NCBI RefSeq assembly: GCF_003966225.1
Contig: NZ_RXNU01000018.1
Location: 1-64,000 of the forward strand
Direction of reading: 5' to 3'
Length of the DNA stretch: 64,000 nt
Source of the DNA: Shewanella canadensis
Lineage (GTDB): Bacteria > Pseudomonadota > Gammaproteobacteria > Enterobacterales > Shewanellaceae
Positions 18,317 to 26,678 of this stretch are shown piece after piece; position 1 is the stretch's first letter; the number at the start of each line of letters is the position of its first letter. Both the position numbers and the translations under genes were made by a program. Below the pieces are notes generated by a model. The model saw only the letters and a program-made list of their open reading frames with translations, did not search any database and had not been told where the DNA came from.

Positions 18317-19048
18317 ATGAATCCAATTACTAATGCTACCAGTGCTGCAACCCAGCTCTCCACTGCCACCAATGTTGCCGATGCCTATGGCGTTAACAGT
18401 CAGCAGACTGAGGCGGGGAAAAGCAGTGACAAGGTGACGTTAAGTCAATCTCAATCGACGCGTGCCCCGTCATCGAAAGAGCAAGTTAAAGATGAGTCCG
18501 TCTCTCTCTCTCCCCGAGCGCAAAGAGCACAAAAAATCGAAAGTATGGCCAAAGATTTCTTTAGCTCGGGTAACTTCTCAACCACAGATATTCCAAAGCT
18601 GGTGCAACGCCTGTATCAGGATGGCATTTTGTCTGACTCGCAACTGACCCGATTGTCGGACGGCGGCTTCGATATCCCTCAGCCCACAACTAAGCCTGAA
18701 GATCTTAAGTCCTTTATTAAAGAGCAGCGAAGTGAGTTGGAAACGGCTCTGGCCGAAAAGGGGAAAGGAGCCGAGTCTGGTGCAGAAAGTGTACTCATTA
18801 AGTTACTCGATGATGCCGAGAGTGTTATCGATGGGATGGGGAATGCACAAAGTGCAGAAACCAGCCAGAAAGCTTCGAGAGTTTCCGCCCAACTAAATGT
18901 TTATCTCAGGGGGGATGTTGAATTAACCCAGAGTTCCCGGGAGCAGTGGCAGGGGTTAAAATCTGTCATGCAGTTAGCTGCTTCTATGGGTGATAATCAA
19001 CAAGCCAGTGGTCAACTCAACAGCTATCTTGCTCTTGGGAAAGCATAA
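18317..19048 (+). CDS. Hypothetical Ser/Gln-rich protein
   Basis: I do not recognise this 243-residue protein. It has no signal peptide or membrane helix. The N-terminal 65 residues are low complexity and rich in Thr, Ser, Gln and Ala. The VSLSPRAQRAQ segment resembles the SLSxxAQ phrases seen in flagellar-associated and FlgM-like proteins, but this is too short to assign. The remaining part looks helical. A TTG two codons upstream (18311) is an alternative start. Confidence 0.6.
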   Translation: MNPITNATSAATQLSTATNVADAYGVNSQQTEAGKSSDKVTLSQSQSTRAPSSKEQVKDESVSLSPRAQRAQKIESMAKDFFSSGNFSTTDIPKLVQRLYQDGILSDSQLTRLSDGGFDIPQPTTKPEDLKSFIKEQRSELETALAEKGKGAESGAESVLIKLLDDAESVIDGMGNAQSAETSQKASRVSAQLNVYLRGDVELTQSSREQWQGLKSVMQLAASMGDNQQASGQLNSYLALGKA

Positions 19049-19215
19049 CTCAGCAGCTATCTTCCTCTTTGAAAAGAATAAGTAATTTTTATCCACAATT
19101 TTTACCATTCTTATCCTTTATCTAGCCCTCTTTTGAGTCAGGGTCAAGGGTCAAATCAGAGATAAGTGGCCTCATAGGCACTTATCTTTTGTTCTTTTCT
19201 CACATCCAAAATTAG

Positions 19216-19229
19216 TTGATCGAGATCAA
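19216..19229. promoter_or_regulatory. FNR (EtrA) binding site upstream of nrdD
   Basis: TTGATCGAGATCAA is an exact match to the FNR consensus TTGATnnnnATCAA. Its location 109-122 bases before the start of an oxygen-sensitive reductase gene fits anaerobic activation. Confidence 0.85.
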
Positions 19230-19257
19230 TGTTCTCTGGTGATGTTTGTAGCTTAAT

Positions 19258-19273
19258 ACGCAACATATTGTGC
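19258..19273. promoter_or_regulatory. NrdR box 1
   Basis: ACGCAACATATTGTGC resembles the NrdR consensus ACACwATATATwGTGT. It begins 31 bases before a second box, the three-turn spacing typical of paired NrdR sites. Confidence 0.75.
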
Positions 19274-19288
19274 TGAATAGTTTTAAAT

Positions 19289-19304
19289 ACACTATATGTG
19301 GTGT
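19289..19304. promoter_or_regulatory. NrdR box 2
   Basis: ACACTATATGTGGTGT is a near-consensus NrdR box, 34 bases before the nrdD start codon. Confidence 0.78.
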
Positions 19305-19337
19305 TAAATTCAGCGTCACTTGAGGAGATATTAAACA

Positions 19338-21455
19338 ATGCCAGTGGTTATTAAGCGGGATGGTTACCGCACGCCTTTTGACGAAACAAGGATTAGAGAT
19401 GCTGTATCGGCTGCAGCAAACTCGGCAGGTATTGATGATAATGACTATGCAACTCTCGTGGCCAAAAAAGTGGCGGCGAGTGTCACCGATATGCCAGAAA
19501 TTGATATTCATGATCTGCAAGATATAGTTGAAAACCAATTGATGGAAGGACCCTATAAATCTCTTGCCCGGGTTTATATTGAGTATCGTCACGACAGAGA
19601 CCTTCATCGCGAGACCAGCAGCCGATTGAATCTGGAGATTAAAGGTTTGGTTGAGCAGAGTAATGCTGCACTGCTGAATGAAAATGCCAATAAAGATTCG
19701 AAAGTCATCCCGACTCAACGTGATCTGTTGGCCGGTATTGTTGCTAAGCATTATGCAACTCGCCATATATTACCTAAAGATGTGGTTGCAGCTCATGAGT
19801 CTGGTGAGATCCATTATCATGATCTGGATTACGCGCCATTTTTCCCTATGTTCAACTGTATGTTGATCGATCTTGCCGGTATGTTGACCAACGGCTTTAA
19901 GATGGGCAACGCCGAGATTGAGACGCCTAAGTCTATCTCGACAGCGACCGCAGTAACTGCACAGATCATCGCTCAGGTGGCCAGCCATATTTATGGTGGA
20001 ACCACGATCAACCGCATCGATGAAGTATTATCGCCATTTGTAGCCAAGAGTTACGACAAGCATTATCAGGTTGCTCTGACCTGGGGGATCACAGATGCAA
20101 AAGCGTTTGCGACGACTCAGACCGAAAAAGAGTGTCACGATGCGTTCCAGTCTCTGGAATATGAAGTGAACACCCTGCACACTGCAAACGGCCAAACTCC
20201 TTTTGTCACCTTTGGCTTCGGACTCGGGACATCTTGGGAGTCTCGTTTAATTCAATCTTCTATGCTGAAGGTCCGTATTGCAGGCTTGGGTAAGAATCGT
20301 AAGACCGCGGTATTCCCTAAGCTTGTTTTTGCCATTCGCGATGGTATCAACCATAAAGCAGGCGATTGTAACTATGATATCAAGCGTCAGGCACTTAAGT
20401 GCGCCAGTACCCGCATGTACCCGGATATTCTTAACTACGAGCAGGTAGAGAAGGTGACCGGTTCATTCAAGACACCTATGGGTTGTCGTAGCTTCCTTGG
20501 TACCTACGAAGAAGATGGTGAGTTGGTCCATGAAGGGCGTAACAACTTAGGTGTGGTGAGTCTTAACTTGCCTCGCGTAGCGCTTGAAGCTAAGGGTGAT
20601 GAGGCTGAGTTTTACCGCATACTGGATGAACGTCTGCTTATCGCCCGCAAAGCCTTAGATACCCGTATCGAACGTTTAGAAGGTGTAAAAGCCAGAGTGG
20701 CTCCGATCCTTTATATGGAAGGCGCATGTGGTGTACGTTTACGCGCCGATGATGATATCTCTACGATTTTCAAAAATGGTCGTGCATCAATCTCCTTAGG
20801 TTATATCGGCCTGCATGAAACGATTAATGCGTTGCATGGCACCGATAAGCACGTCTATGACTGCGAAATATTGCGGGAAAAAGCGATCGCGCTCGTTGAA
20901 TATATGAAAGCGGCGACGGTTAAGTGGAAAGATGAGACCGGTTATGGTTTCAGCCTATACAGCACACCGAGTGAAAACTTGTGTAGTCGTTTCTGTAAGC
21001 TCGACACTAAAATATTTGGTGTGGTAGAAGGAGTGACACAGAAGGGCTATTACACTAACAGCTTCCATCTCGATGTTGAAAAAGCGGTTAACCCGTACGA
21101 TAAACTCGACTTCGAGGTACCTTACCCAGCTATCGCTAACGGTGGATTTATCTGTTACGGCGAATACCCTAACATGCAGAACAATTTAGAAGCATTAGAG
21201 GATGTTTGGGATTACAGCTACAGTCGTGTTCCTTACTACGGAACCAATACGCCCATTGATGAGTGTTACGATTGCGGCTTTACCGGTGAATTTGAGTGTA
21301 CCAGTAAAGGCTTTACCTGCCCTAAGTGTGGTAACCATGAGCCTAGCCGAGTTTCTGTGACACGTCGTGTTTGTGGCTATCTGGGAAGCCCCGATGCTCG
21401 ACCATTTAACTATGGTAAGCAGGAAGAAGTTAAACGACGAGTGAAACATCTTTAA
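19338..21455 (+). CDS. nrdD: Anaerobic ribonucleoside-triphosphate reductase NrdD
   Basis: This is the class III ribonucleotide reductase, which makes deoxynucleotides without oxygen through a glycyl radical. An ATP-cone lies at the N-terminus (VIKRDGYRTPFDETRIRDAV). The C-terminal zinc site has CYDCG and CPKCG. The radical glycine is Gly680 in RRVCGYLGSP. At 705 residues it is slightly shorter than the E. coli enzyme (712), lacking a few tail residues. GGAG precedes the start. FNR and paired NrdR sites upstream show control by oxygen and dNTP status. The activase gene nrdG follows. Confidence 0.97.
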   Translation: MPVVIKRDGYRTPFDETRIRDAVSAAANSAGIDDNDYATLVAKKVAASVTDMPEIDIHDLQDIVENQLMEGPYKSLARVYIEYRHDRDLHRETSSRLNLEIKGLVEQSNAALLNENANKDSKVIPTQRDLLAGIVAKHYATRHILPKDVVAAHESGEIHYHDLDYAPFFPMFNCMLIDLAGMLTNGFKMGNAEIETPKSISTATAVTAQIIAQVASHIYGGTTINRIDEVLSPFVAKSYDKHYQVALTWGITDAKAFATTQTEKECHDAFQSLEYEVNTLHTANGQTPFVTFGFGLGTSWESRLIQSSMLKVRIAGLGKNRKTAVFPKLVFAIRDGINHKAGDCNYDIKRQALKCASTRMYPDILNYEQVEKVTGSFKTPMGCRSFLGTYEEDGELVHEGRNNLGVVSLNLPRVALEAKGDEAEFYRILDERLLIARKALDTRIERLEGVKARVAPILYMEGACGVRLRADDDISTIFKNGRASISLGYIGLHETINALHGTDKHVYDCEILREKAIALVEYMKAATVKWKDETGYGFSLYSTPSENLCSRFCKLDTKIFGVVEGVTQKGYYTNSFHLDVEKAVNPYDKLDFEVPYPAIANGGFICYGEYPNMQNNLEALEDVWDYSYSRVPYYGTNTPIDECYDCGFTGEFECTSKGFTCPKCGNHEPSRVSVTRRVCGYLGSPDARPFNYGKQEEVKRRVKHL

Positions 21456-21504
21456 CTCGTTTTCAGCTTAATGACACAAGTTTAACGACAGATGTCAACT
21501 TATA

Positions 21505-21540
21505 GACGCAACTGACTTGAGTGAGTTGCGTCATTTTACT
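21505..21540 (+). terminator. Hairpin with T-rich tail between nrdD and nrdG
   Basis: Stem GACGCAACT/AGTTGCGTC (21505-21513 and 21524-21532) followed by ATTTTACTTTTG. Its place within the operon suggests partial termination that lowers nrdG relative to nrdD. Confidence 0.65.
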
Positions 21541-21651
21541 TTTGTCGTTTTATTTTGGTCATTTTACTTTCGCTATTTGAGCAGTGCTTCCAGCCTAAAA
21601 ATTTCTTTGAAATTGTAGACAAAATAAAGAATTAACTCGCAAGGTGTCGCA

Positions 21652-22116
21652 ATGAATTACCATCAATACTTCCCCGTAGATGTCATCAATGGCCCGGGTA
21701 CTCGGGCTAGCCTGTTTGTCTCTGGCTGTGAGCATCAATGTCGAGGCTGTTATAACCAGTCGACGTGGAAGCCTTGCAGCGGACATGAGTTTGATATCGA
21801 GATGCAAGAGCGAGTACTGAGCGATCTAAAAGATACCCGCATCAAACGCAAAGGTTTGTCTCTGTCGGGGGGGGATCCGCTTCACCCTGCTAATGTTGCA
21901 TCGATACTAGCTTTGGTCAAAAGGGTCAAATCTGAATGTCCAGATAAAGATATTTGGTTGTGGACCGGGTACCTTTTAAAGGAGTTAGGTGATGCCCAGC
22001 GAGCCGTGATGGAGTATATCGATGTTGTGGTTGATGGTAAATTTGAGCAGGAACTGGCCGATCCCAGTTTAGTGTTCCATGGCAGCAGTAATCAGGTTAT
22101 TCACTATCTGACATAA
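21652..22116 (+). CDS. nrdG: NrdD-activating enzyme NrdG (radical SAM)
   Basis: This iron-sulfur radical SAM activase generates the glycyl radical on NrdD. The cluster motif is Cys26-x3-Cys30-x2-Cys33 (SGCEHQCRGC). SGGDPL follows, the SAM-binding glycine motif. The length is 154 residues, as in E. coli. An AAGG site precedes the ATG. It is co-directional with nrdD, with a 196-base gap containing an attenuating hairpin. Confidence 0.95.
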   Translation: MNYHQYFPVDVINGPGTRASLFVSGCEHQCRGCYNQSTWKPCSGHEFDIEMQERVLSDLKDTRIKRKGLSLSGGDPLHPANVASILALVKRVKSECPDKDIWLWTGYLLKELGDAQRAVMEYIDVVVDGKFEQELADPSLVFHGSSNQVIHYLT

Positions 22117-22177
22117 AAGCGATAACTGTATTCGCACAGATACGTTATAATAGCCAATCAAGCAAACAAGAATTTAA

Positions 22178-22207
22178 AAAAACAGCCGTAATAAACCGGC
22201 TGTTTTT
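22178..22207. terminator. Intrinsic terminator after nrdG
   Basis: A perfect 11-bp stem (22178-22188 and 22197-22207) with an 8-nt loop, A-run before and T-run after, so it can work in both directions. A TATAAT-like element at 22145-22150 lies just before it. Confidence 0.8.
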
Positions 22208-22237
22208 GCATTTTATAGAATTATTTAAGGCACGAGC

Positions 22238-22594
22238 ATGAATTTAAAAGAAGAGCTTCATGGACTTAGCGACAAGCTAGAGCAGTTTCGCCGCAAATTC
22301 GCCGCCGCTGAAAAGCGTGGTGACAAAGGGATCATGTTGCAATTTAGACAAGAGATAAACACGGTAACTAAGCGTATTGCCAGTGTTAAGGCGCAGCAGA
22401 CTCGTGAACTGAGTAAGCAAGGTGGCAGTGTTGCTGGCTTGAAGTTTAAGCGCGTTCTGACCAAAGCTGAGCAGGCCGATATGGGTAAGCTTAAAAAGTC
22501 AGTCAAAGGCTTAGTGGTTGTTCATCCTATGACGGCACTTGGCCGTGAAATGGGGATCACCCAAGTGACGGGCTTCGCGGCCAAAGAATTCTAA
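22238..22594 (+). CDS. yibL: YibL family ribosome-associated protein
   Basis: This is a small 118-residue cytoplasmic protein. The C-terminal half (KKSVKGLVVVHPMTALGREM) is a strong match to YibL, which in E. coli co-purifies with ribosomes. The N-terminal half is helical and charged. Its molecular role in ribosome metabolism is not settled in the family. AAGGCACGAGC before the ATG gives a plausible ribosome site. Confidence 0.88.
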   Translation: MNLKEELHGLSDKLEQFRRKFAAAEKRGDKGIMLQFRQEINTVTKRIASVKAQQTRELSKQGGSVAGLKFKRVLTKAEQADMGKLKKSVKGLVVVHPMTALGREMGITQVTGFAAKEF

Positions 22595-22889
22595 TTACTG
22601 AATAATTACTCCACCGCGATTATTCATTAGTGAGCGACTTCAAATTATTTTGTTGTCGCCACGCGTATCCTTCGTACGCTGGCGTTGTGAGTCAACTATC
22701 ATTTCAGGTGAATCAATAGCCGATTAAATCGCTAGGGTATTTCACTTAAAGATAAAAACACATAAAATACTCCGCCTGAGTACGAGACAGAATTAATAGT
22801 TGTTGAAGACATTTGTCTGTGGCTATAGGTCTCGTTGGTTTTTCTGGATTGTCGTCGTCTCAGGGAAAGAGAGTCGTTAAGGTTATTTC

Positions 22890-23507
22890 ATGTCGATTAA
22901 GTATGTCGCTTCTTCAAAGCTGCCCACACCATGGGGCGTATTTACCATGCATGGTTTCGAAGATTCCGATACAGGAAAAGAGCATGTGGCGCTGACGCTA
23001 GGTACGCTGGATGCAAATACCCCGATTTTAGGTCGCATTCACTCCGAGTGTTTAACCGGTGATGCCCTGTTCAGTTTACGTTGTGATTGTGGATTCCAAC
23101 TTCAAACCGCAATGCAGAATATTGCCGAAGCGGGTCAAGGTTTTATTCTTTATCTTCGTCAGGAAGGGCGTGGAATTGGTCTGCTGAATAAGATCCGTGC
23201 CTATGAGTTACAAGATCACGGTGCCAATACCGTCGAGGCTAATGAAAGATTAGGTTTTCCGGCCGATATGCGAAAATACGATATGATCTTACCTATGATG
23301 GAGAAGATCGGTATTAAGCAAGTGAAGCTGATGACCAATAATCCTCGCAAAGTTAAGGCGATGAAAGAGTTGGGTATCGAGGTCGTTGAGCGTATACCAC
23401 TTCAAGTGGGAAAAAACCGCTATAACGAAGCGTATCTGAAGACTAAGTCTACCGAGCTTGGGCATATGATGTCCGAATATCATTTTACCGGTGAAGAGAA
23501 AGAGTAA
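22890..23507 (+). CDS. ribA: GTP cyclohydrolase II RibA
   Basis: This zinc enzyme performs the first step of riboflavin synthesis, converting GTP to the diamino-ribosylamino-pyrimidinone phosphate. The zinc ligands are Cys54, Cys65 and Cys67 (HSECLTGDA and RCDCG). The GTP-site RQEGRGIGLLNKIRAY motif and the MTNNP motif are both intact. At 205 residues it is the stand-alone form. No FMN riboswitch is visible upstream. A hairpin near 22657-22684 (CGCCA/TGGCG outer pairs) lies in the leader region. Confidence 0.95.
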   Translation: MSIKYVASSKLPTPWGVFTMHGFEDSDTGKEHVALTLGTLDANTPILGRIHSECLTGDALFSLRCDCGFQLQTAMQNIAEAGQGFILYLRQEGRGIGLLNKIRAYELQDHGANTVEANERLGFPADMRKYDMILPMMEKIGIKQVKLMTNNPRKVKAMKELGIEVVERIPLQVGKNRYNEAYLKTKSTELGHMMSEYHFTGEEKE

Positions 23508-23543
23508 ACTTCACTGTAGATTTTCAGTCTGCCTCTCGCTATA

Positions 23544-23590
23544 TTCAGAACCATAATTATAAAAATCGCATCTTATATTATGGTTCTGAA
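23544..23590 (+). promoter_or_regulatory. Perfect hairpin enclosing the start codon of the next gene
   Basis: Arms 23544-23557 and 23577-23590 are exact 14-base reverse complements with a 19-nt loop. The ATG at 23580 sits within the 3' arm. The stem could block translation initiation. It may instead serve as the end hairpin of the ribA transcript, although no T-run follows. Confidence 0.6.
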
Positions 23591-24398
23591 CAAAACCTGT
23601 TCCATTTTTATCTCTATCCTCTTTTTCTCCTCTGCTGTTTATGCCGAGGATGACTTTACCCATTACGCGTTTGCTAACTACTTAGGCAGTGGCCTGTATA
23701 GAACCTCAGGGCAAAATGCGACCGTTGTTAACCTTCCTGTCAGTTTCGAACTTCAAAAAAATGATACAGAGACACTAATGCTACGAGCACCTGTGTCACT
23801 GGGCTTCTTCAACTTTAAGTGGAGCGATGTGCCTGAAGGGGACTTGCCTTCGAGCGTCGGGACCGCGACCTTTACGCCGGGGATCGAGTATCGGGTCCGC
23901 ACCTCCGAAAGGTATGAGTTTCAAAGCTATTTCGATCTTGGTTATGGTAAGAATTTCACTTCGGGCACCGATGTGGCGATCATGTCGGCCGGTGTTTCCA
24001 GCCTGCTCGATCTGGAATTTAAACAGAGCAGGCCCAGATGGGTCAATCGTCTCTATTTTGCCGGATACAGAAGCTTCGATGGTGAGCAAAAGGAGACCTA
24101 TTCCGCCCTTCAGTCGGGGATTGATATTGGAACCGACATTCACTGGCAATGGAACTGGTTGGGCGTCGATGTTGAGCCTCGTGTGTTTGCCGTGGGCTAC
24201 TGGTACTTCGATAAGCTTAGAATCGCCACGCCGTTTGGTGATGATGTTCTGGTTTCCAATAGTTTGGAGGTTGGTGCGACCCTGGCTTTCTCGAAACCCA
24301 TTCTCTGGGAGTGGATGGGCATAGATAGACTGGGTTTAAGTGTCAGGGCCGGCGATGGAATTCAGGCCTGGCGTTTGATATTCGAGTTTCCTATTTAA
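23580..24398 (+). CDS. Outer-membrane beta-barrel protein, probably Omp_AT (solitary autotransporter barrel) family
   Basis: This is a 272-residue exported protein with a signal peptide (KTCSIFISILFFSSAVYA, before EDDF). The mature part has alternating strands rich in Tyr, Phe and Trp, typical of an outer-membrane barrel. It resembles the solitary autotransporter beta-barrel family known from Vibrio and Shewanella, though this rests on recollection. No passenger domain is present, so its role is unclear. No second Met exists near the N-terminus, so the start at 23580 is firm. That start lies inside a perfect hairpin. Confidence 0.65.
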   Translation: MVLNKTCSIFISILFFSSAVYAEDDFTHYAFANYLGSGLYRTSGQNATVVNLPVSFELQKNDTETLMLRAPVSLGFFNFKWSDVPEGDLPSSVGTATFTPGIEYRVRTSERYEFQSYFDLGYGKNFTSGTDVAIMSAGVSSLLDLEFKQSRPRWVNRLYFAGYRSFDGEQKETYSALQSGIDIGTDIHWQWNWLGVDVEPRVFAVGYWYFDKLRIATPFGDDVLVSNSLEVGATLAFSKPILWEWMGIDRLGLSVRAGDGIQAWRLIFEFPI

Positions 24399-24428
24399 CC
24401 TGATATTCATTAACCCTAGTTGAGGTAG

Positions 24429-25316
24429 TTAATCTAAATGTTCTTTCAGGTAATCCAGAAACACCCTGATTTTTGGAGAGATTAGCTCTCTTCTTAAATA
24501 GATGGCATAGGTTGAGCTCATACTTTCATAAGGACTGAATGTATGCTGGTTGAGAACATGGGTCAGAGTGCCATTTTTAAGCTCTTCATGGACCGCCCAT
24601 AACGGTATCAGGGCCAGGCCTGCATGGCTCAGCAGTAACTGTTTCTGGCCATTGACTGAATTTACCGTGATCCCATCTCTAATCGATAATTTCTTAGGTT
24701 TATCATCCATCAAAAACCACTCACGCCATCCCGCGTATCCGTATCGAATACAATCAAAATCCGTTAATGCCTGGGGGGTTTCAGGGCTGCCGTGTTGGGC
24801 CAGATACTGGGGACTAGAGCAAAGCATAAAATTGTTGTCGGCAAGTTTTCGGGCGATAAGGTTTGAGTCTGGCAAGCGGCCACTTCGAATAGCAATATCC
24901 ACATTGTCTTCAACCAGATCGATGACACGTTCGGTTAGCTCGAGTTCTATTGTAATGTCAGGGAATTGGCTCATAAAAGCAGGGATCAAGGGAAGGACAC
25001 AGCTCTCGCCGAAGCCGACGGTCATACTGATTTTCAGGGAACCTTTTGGGTTTTGCTGTAGGTCGTTTACCGCTCTGTGGGCTTCATCAAGCTCCGAGAC
25101 GATTCGTTGAGAATATCGGTAATAGGTGAGCCCCGCCTCCGTGAGCCCGATATTACGGGTCGTACGGTTGAGCAGACTTATTCCTAACTCTTTCTCTAAC
25201 GCGATAAGTTGACGGGATATCGACGAGGGCTGAACATCGAATACCCGGCTCGCCTCAGAGATGCTTCCCGTTTCCACGACACAATTAAAGTAATGTAGCC
25301 TTGTGATCATACTCAT
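24429..25316 (-). CDS. LysR family transcriptional regulator
   Basis: This is a 295-residue regulator. The N-terminal winged helix reads FNCVVETGSISEASRVFDVQ and SSISRQLIALEKELG. A substrate-binding domain fills the rest. The start at MSMITRLHYF is the family position. A longer frame to 25469 would overlap the divergent oxidoreductase gene and encodes nothing LysR-like. It most likely controls the divergent gene at 25460, as divergent LysR pairs commonly do. The effector is unknown. Confidence 0.9.
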   Translation of the reverse strand: MSMITRLHYFNCVVETGSISEASRVFDVQPSSISRQLIALEKELGISLLNRTTRNIGLTEAGLTYYRYSQRIVSELDEAHRAVNDLQQNPKGSLKISMTVGFGESCVLPLIPAFMSQFPDITIELELTERVIDLVEDNVDIAIRSGRLPDSNLIARKLADNNFMLCSSPQYLAQHGSPETPQALTDFDCIRYGYAGWREWFLMDDKPKKLSIRDGITVNSVNGQKQLLLSHAGLALIPLWAVHEELKNGTLTHVLNQHTFSPYESMSSTYAIYLRRELISPKIRVFLDYLKEHLD

Positions 25317-25459
25317 GTTGACTTTCTTCTGCTGGTTAATCGCAGCAGATAGCCTAGAACGCTTTTGCTTAAAAAGCAAAGCTGGTTTGTTTTTAGGGTT
25401 GTTGTTGGTTCTTAGTGCAATCAATAGAATAGCCCCACTAACTATTTGAGGGCACAAAC

Positions 25460-26437
25460 ATGAAAGCAATGATAATTAAACAACTGGGTTCGAGCGACGT
25501 TTTCGAGCTTGCAGATAAAGCGACACCTATTGTGAAAGCCGGGCATATGCTGGTGGAAGTAAAAGCCAGTAGTGTCAATCCATTAGATACCATGCTGCGT
25601 TCGAGTGATACCCCCTGGTCTGCCAATTTACCTGAGGTTTTACATGGGGATGTGGCAGGCATAGTGACTGAGGTTGCCGATGATGTGAGCCGCTTCAGGG
25701 TCGGCGATGAGGTTTATGGCTGCGCCGGTGGGATCGCGGGTATCGATGGTGCGCTGGCCGAATTTATGTTGGTTGATGTGGATTTGATGGCACATAAACC
25801 AAAAAGCCTGACCATGAAAGAGGCGGCGGCTATGCCTCTGGTGTCTATTACCGCCTGGGAAGCACTGCGAAACAAGCTGGCTGTAAAGAAGGGAGATAAG
25901 GTGCTTATTCATGGTGCGACGGGGGGCGTGGGTCACATCGCTATTCAGTTAGCTAAATACTTTGGCGCAAATGTGACAGCGACCTCTATGCCTAAAAATA
26001 TGGAAATTGCAGCGACAATAGGTGCTGATAACTTAGTGAATGTGGCACAGCAAAGCGTGCAGGAGTATGTGGAGCAGTATACCGATGGCGCCGGCTTCGA
26101 TGCCATTTTCGATACTGTGGCTGGTGAGAATATTCAACGCAGTTTCGAGGCGGCTCGATTATACGGCGGCGTTGCGACGACCCTGCCTATTGAGAATGTG
26201 TTGCAAGTGGCATTAAAAAGCCTGAGTTTTCACAGCGTCCTGATGCTTATTCCTATGGTTGAGGGGATTAACCGCAGCGCTCATGGTGAGATCTTAACTA
26301 AAGTCGCCGAGCTGGTCGATCTTGGCTTGGTTAAGCCTCTGCTGGATGACTCCGATTTCACCATCTGGCAGGTTTCTGATGCCCATGCCCGATTAGAATC
26401 CGGTGCAGCTGTAGGTAAAATTGCATTAACGGCTTAA
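25460..26437 (+). CDS. Zinc-independent NADPH:quinone oxidoreductase-like protein
   Basis: This is a 325-residue medium-chain dehydrogenase/reductase. The N-terminal domain includes VEVKASSVNPLDTMLR and HGDVAGIVTEV. The nucleotide-binding fold has LIHGATGGVGHIAIQLAKYFGA, and the catalytic zinc ligands of alcohol dehydrogenases are absent, as expected for quinone reductases. It probably reduces quinones or reactive carbonyls. It is transcribed divergently from the LysR gene, its likely regulator, across about 140 bases. An SDR fragment begins 34 bases after its stop. Confidence 0.88.
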   Translation: MKAMIIKQLGSSDVFELADKATPIVKAGHMLVEVKASSVNPLDTMLRSSDTPWSANLPEVLHGDVAGIVTEVADDVSRFRVGDEVYGCAGGIAGIDGALAEFMLVDVDLMAHKPKSLTMKEAAAMPLVSITAWEALRNKLAVKKGDKVLIHGATGGVGHIAIQLAKYFGANVTATSMPKNMEIAATIGADNLVNVAQQSVQEYVEQYTDGAGFDAIFDTVAGENIQRSFEAARLYGGVATTLPIENVLQVALKSLSFHSVLMLIPMVEGINRSAHGEILTKVAELVDLGLVKPLLDDSDFTIWQVSDAHARLESGAAVGKIALTA

Positions 26438-26470
26438 TCCTCAAGTGTGATTAAGGTTAACCGAGAGGCG

Positions 26471-26611
26471 ATGCCGGAAGAAAACCCACTTAATTGGCTA
26501 TCTCTAACCAAGAGTCCGGAGCAGTTAGCCGGAGTGATGATCGATCTTAGCCGGGCATCACGCGCTAATGTGTCCGGTGCCTTGCTCCCGGTTCAGGGCA
26601 AGATGATATAA
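26471..26611 (+). pseudogene. C-terminal fragment of a short-chain dehydrogenase
   Basis: A 46-residue frame ends in SRASRANVSGALLPVQGKMI, after SPEQLAGVMIDL. This is the layout of the last helix and the VSGxLLPVxGG-type end of SDR enzymes. No Rossmann fold or catalytic YxxxK part lies upstream; the same frame meets the stop of the quinone reductase gene. I read it as a remnant of a lost neighbour rather than a functional peptide, though a GAGGCG-ATG start is possible. Confidence 0.5.
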
Positions 26612-26620
26612 AACGGATAA

Positions 26621-26649
26621 AGAAGAGTTAGGTGTGCCCTAACTCTTCT
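26621..26649. terminator. Bidirectional hairpin between 25460 and 26679 genes
   Basis: A perfect 12-bp stem (26621-26632 and 26638-26649) with a 5-nt loop separates convergent units. T-runs are short on both sides. Confidence 0.65.
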
Positions 26650-26678
26650 AAATCTATCAATGGGTTATAAAAATAACC

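Noticed and set aside
22595..22889. FMN riboswitch upstream of ribA
   Set aside because: The conserved FMN-aptamer sequence elements are not present.
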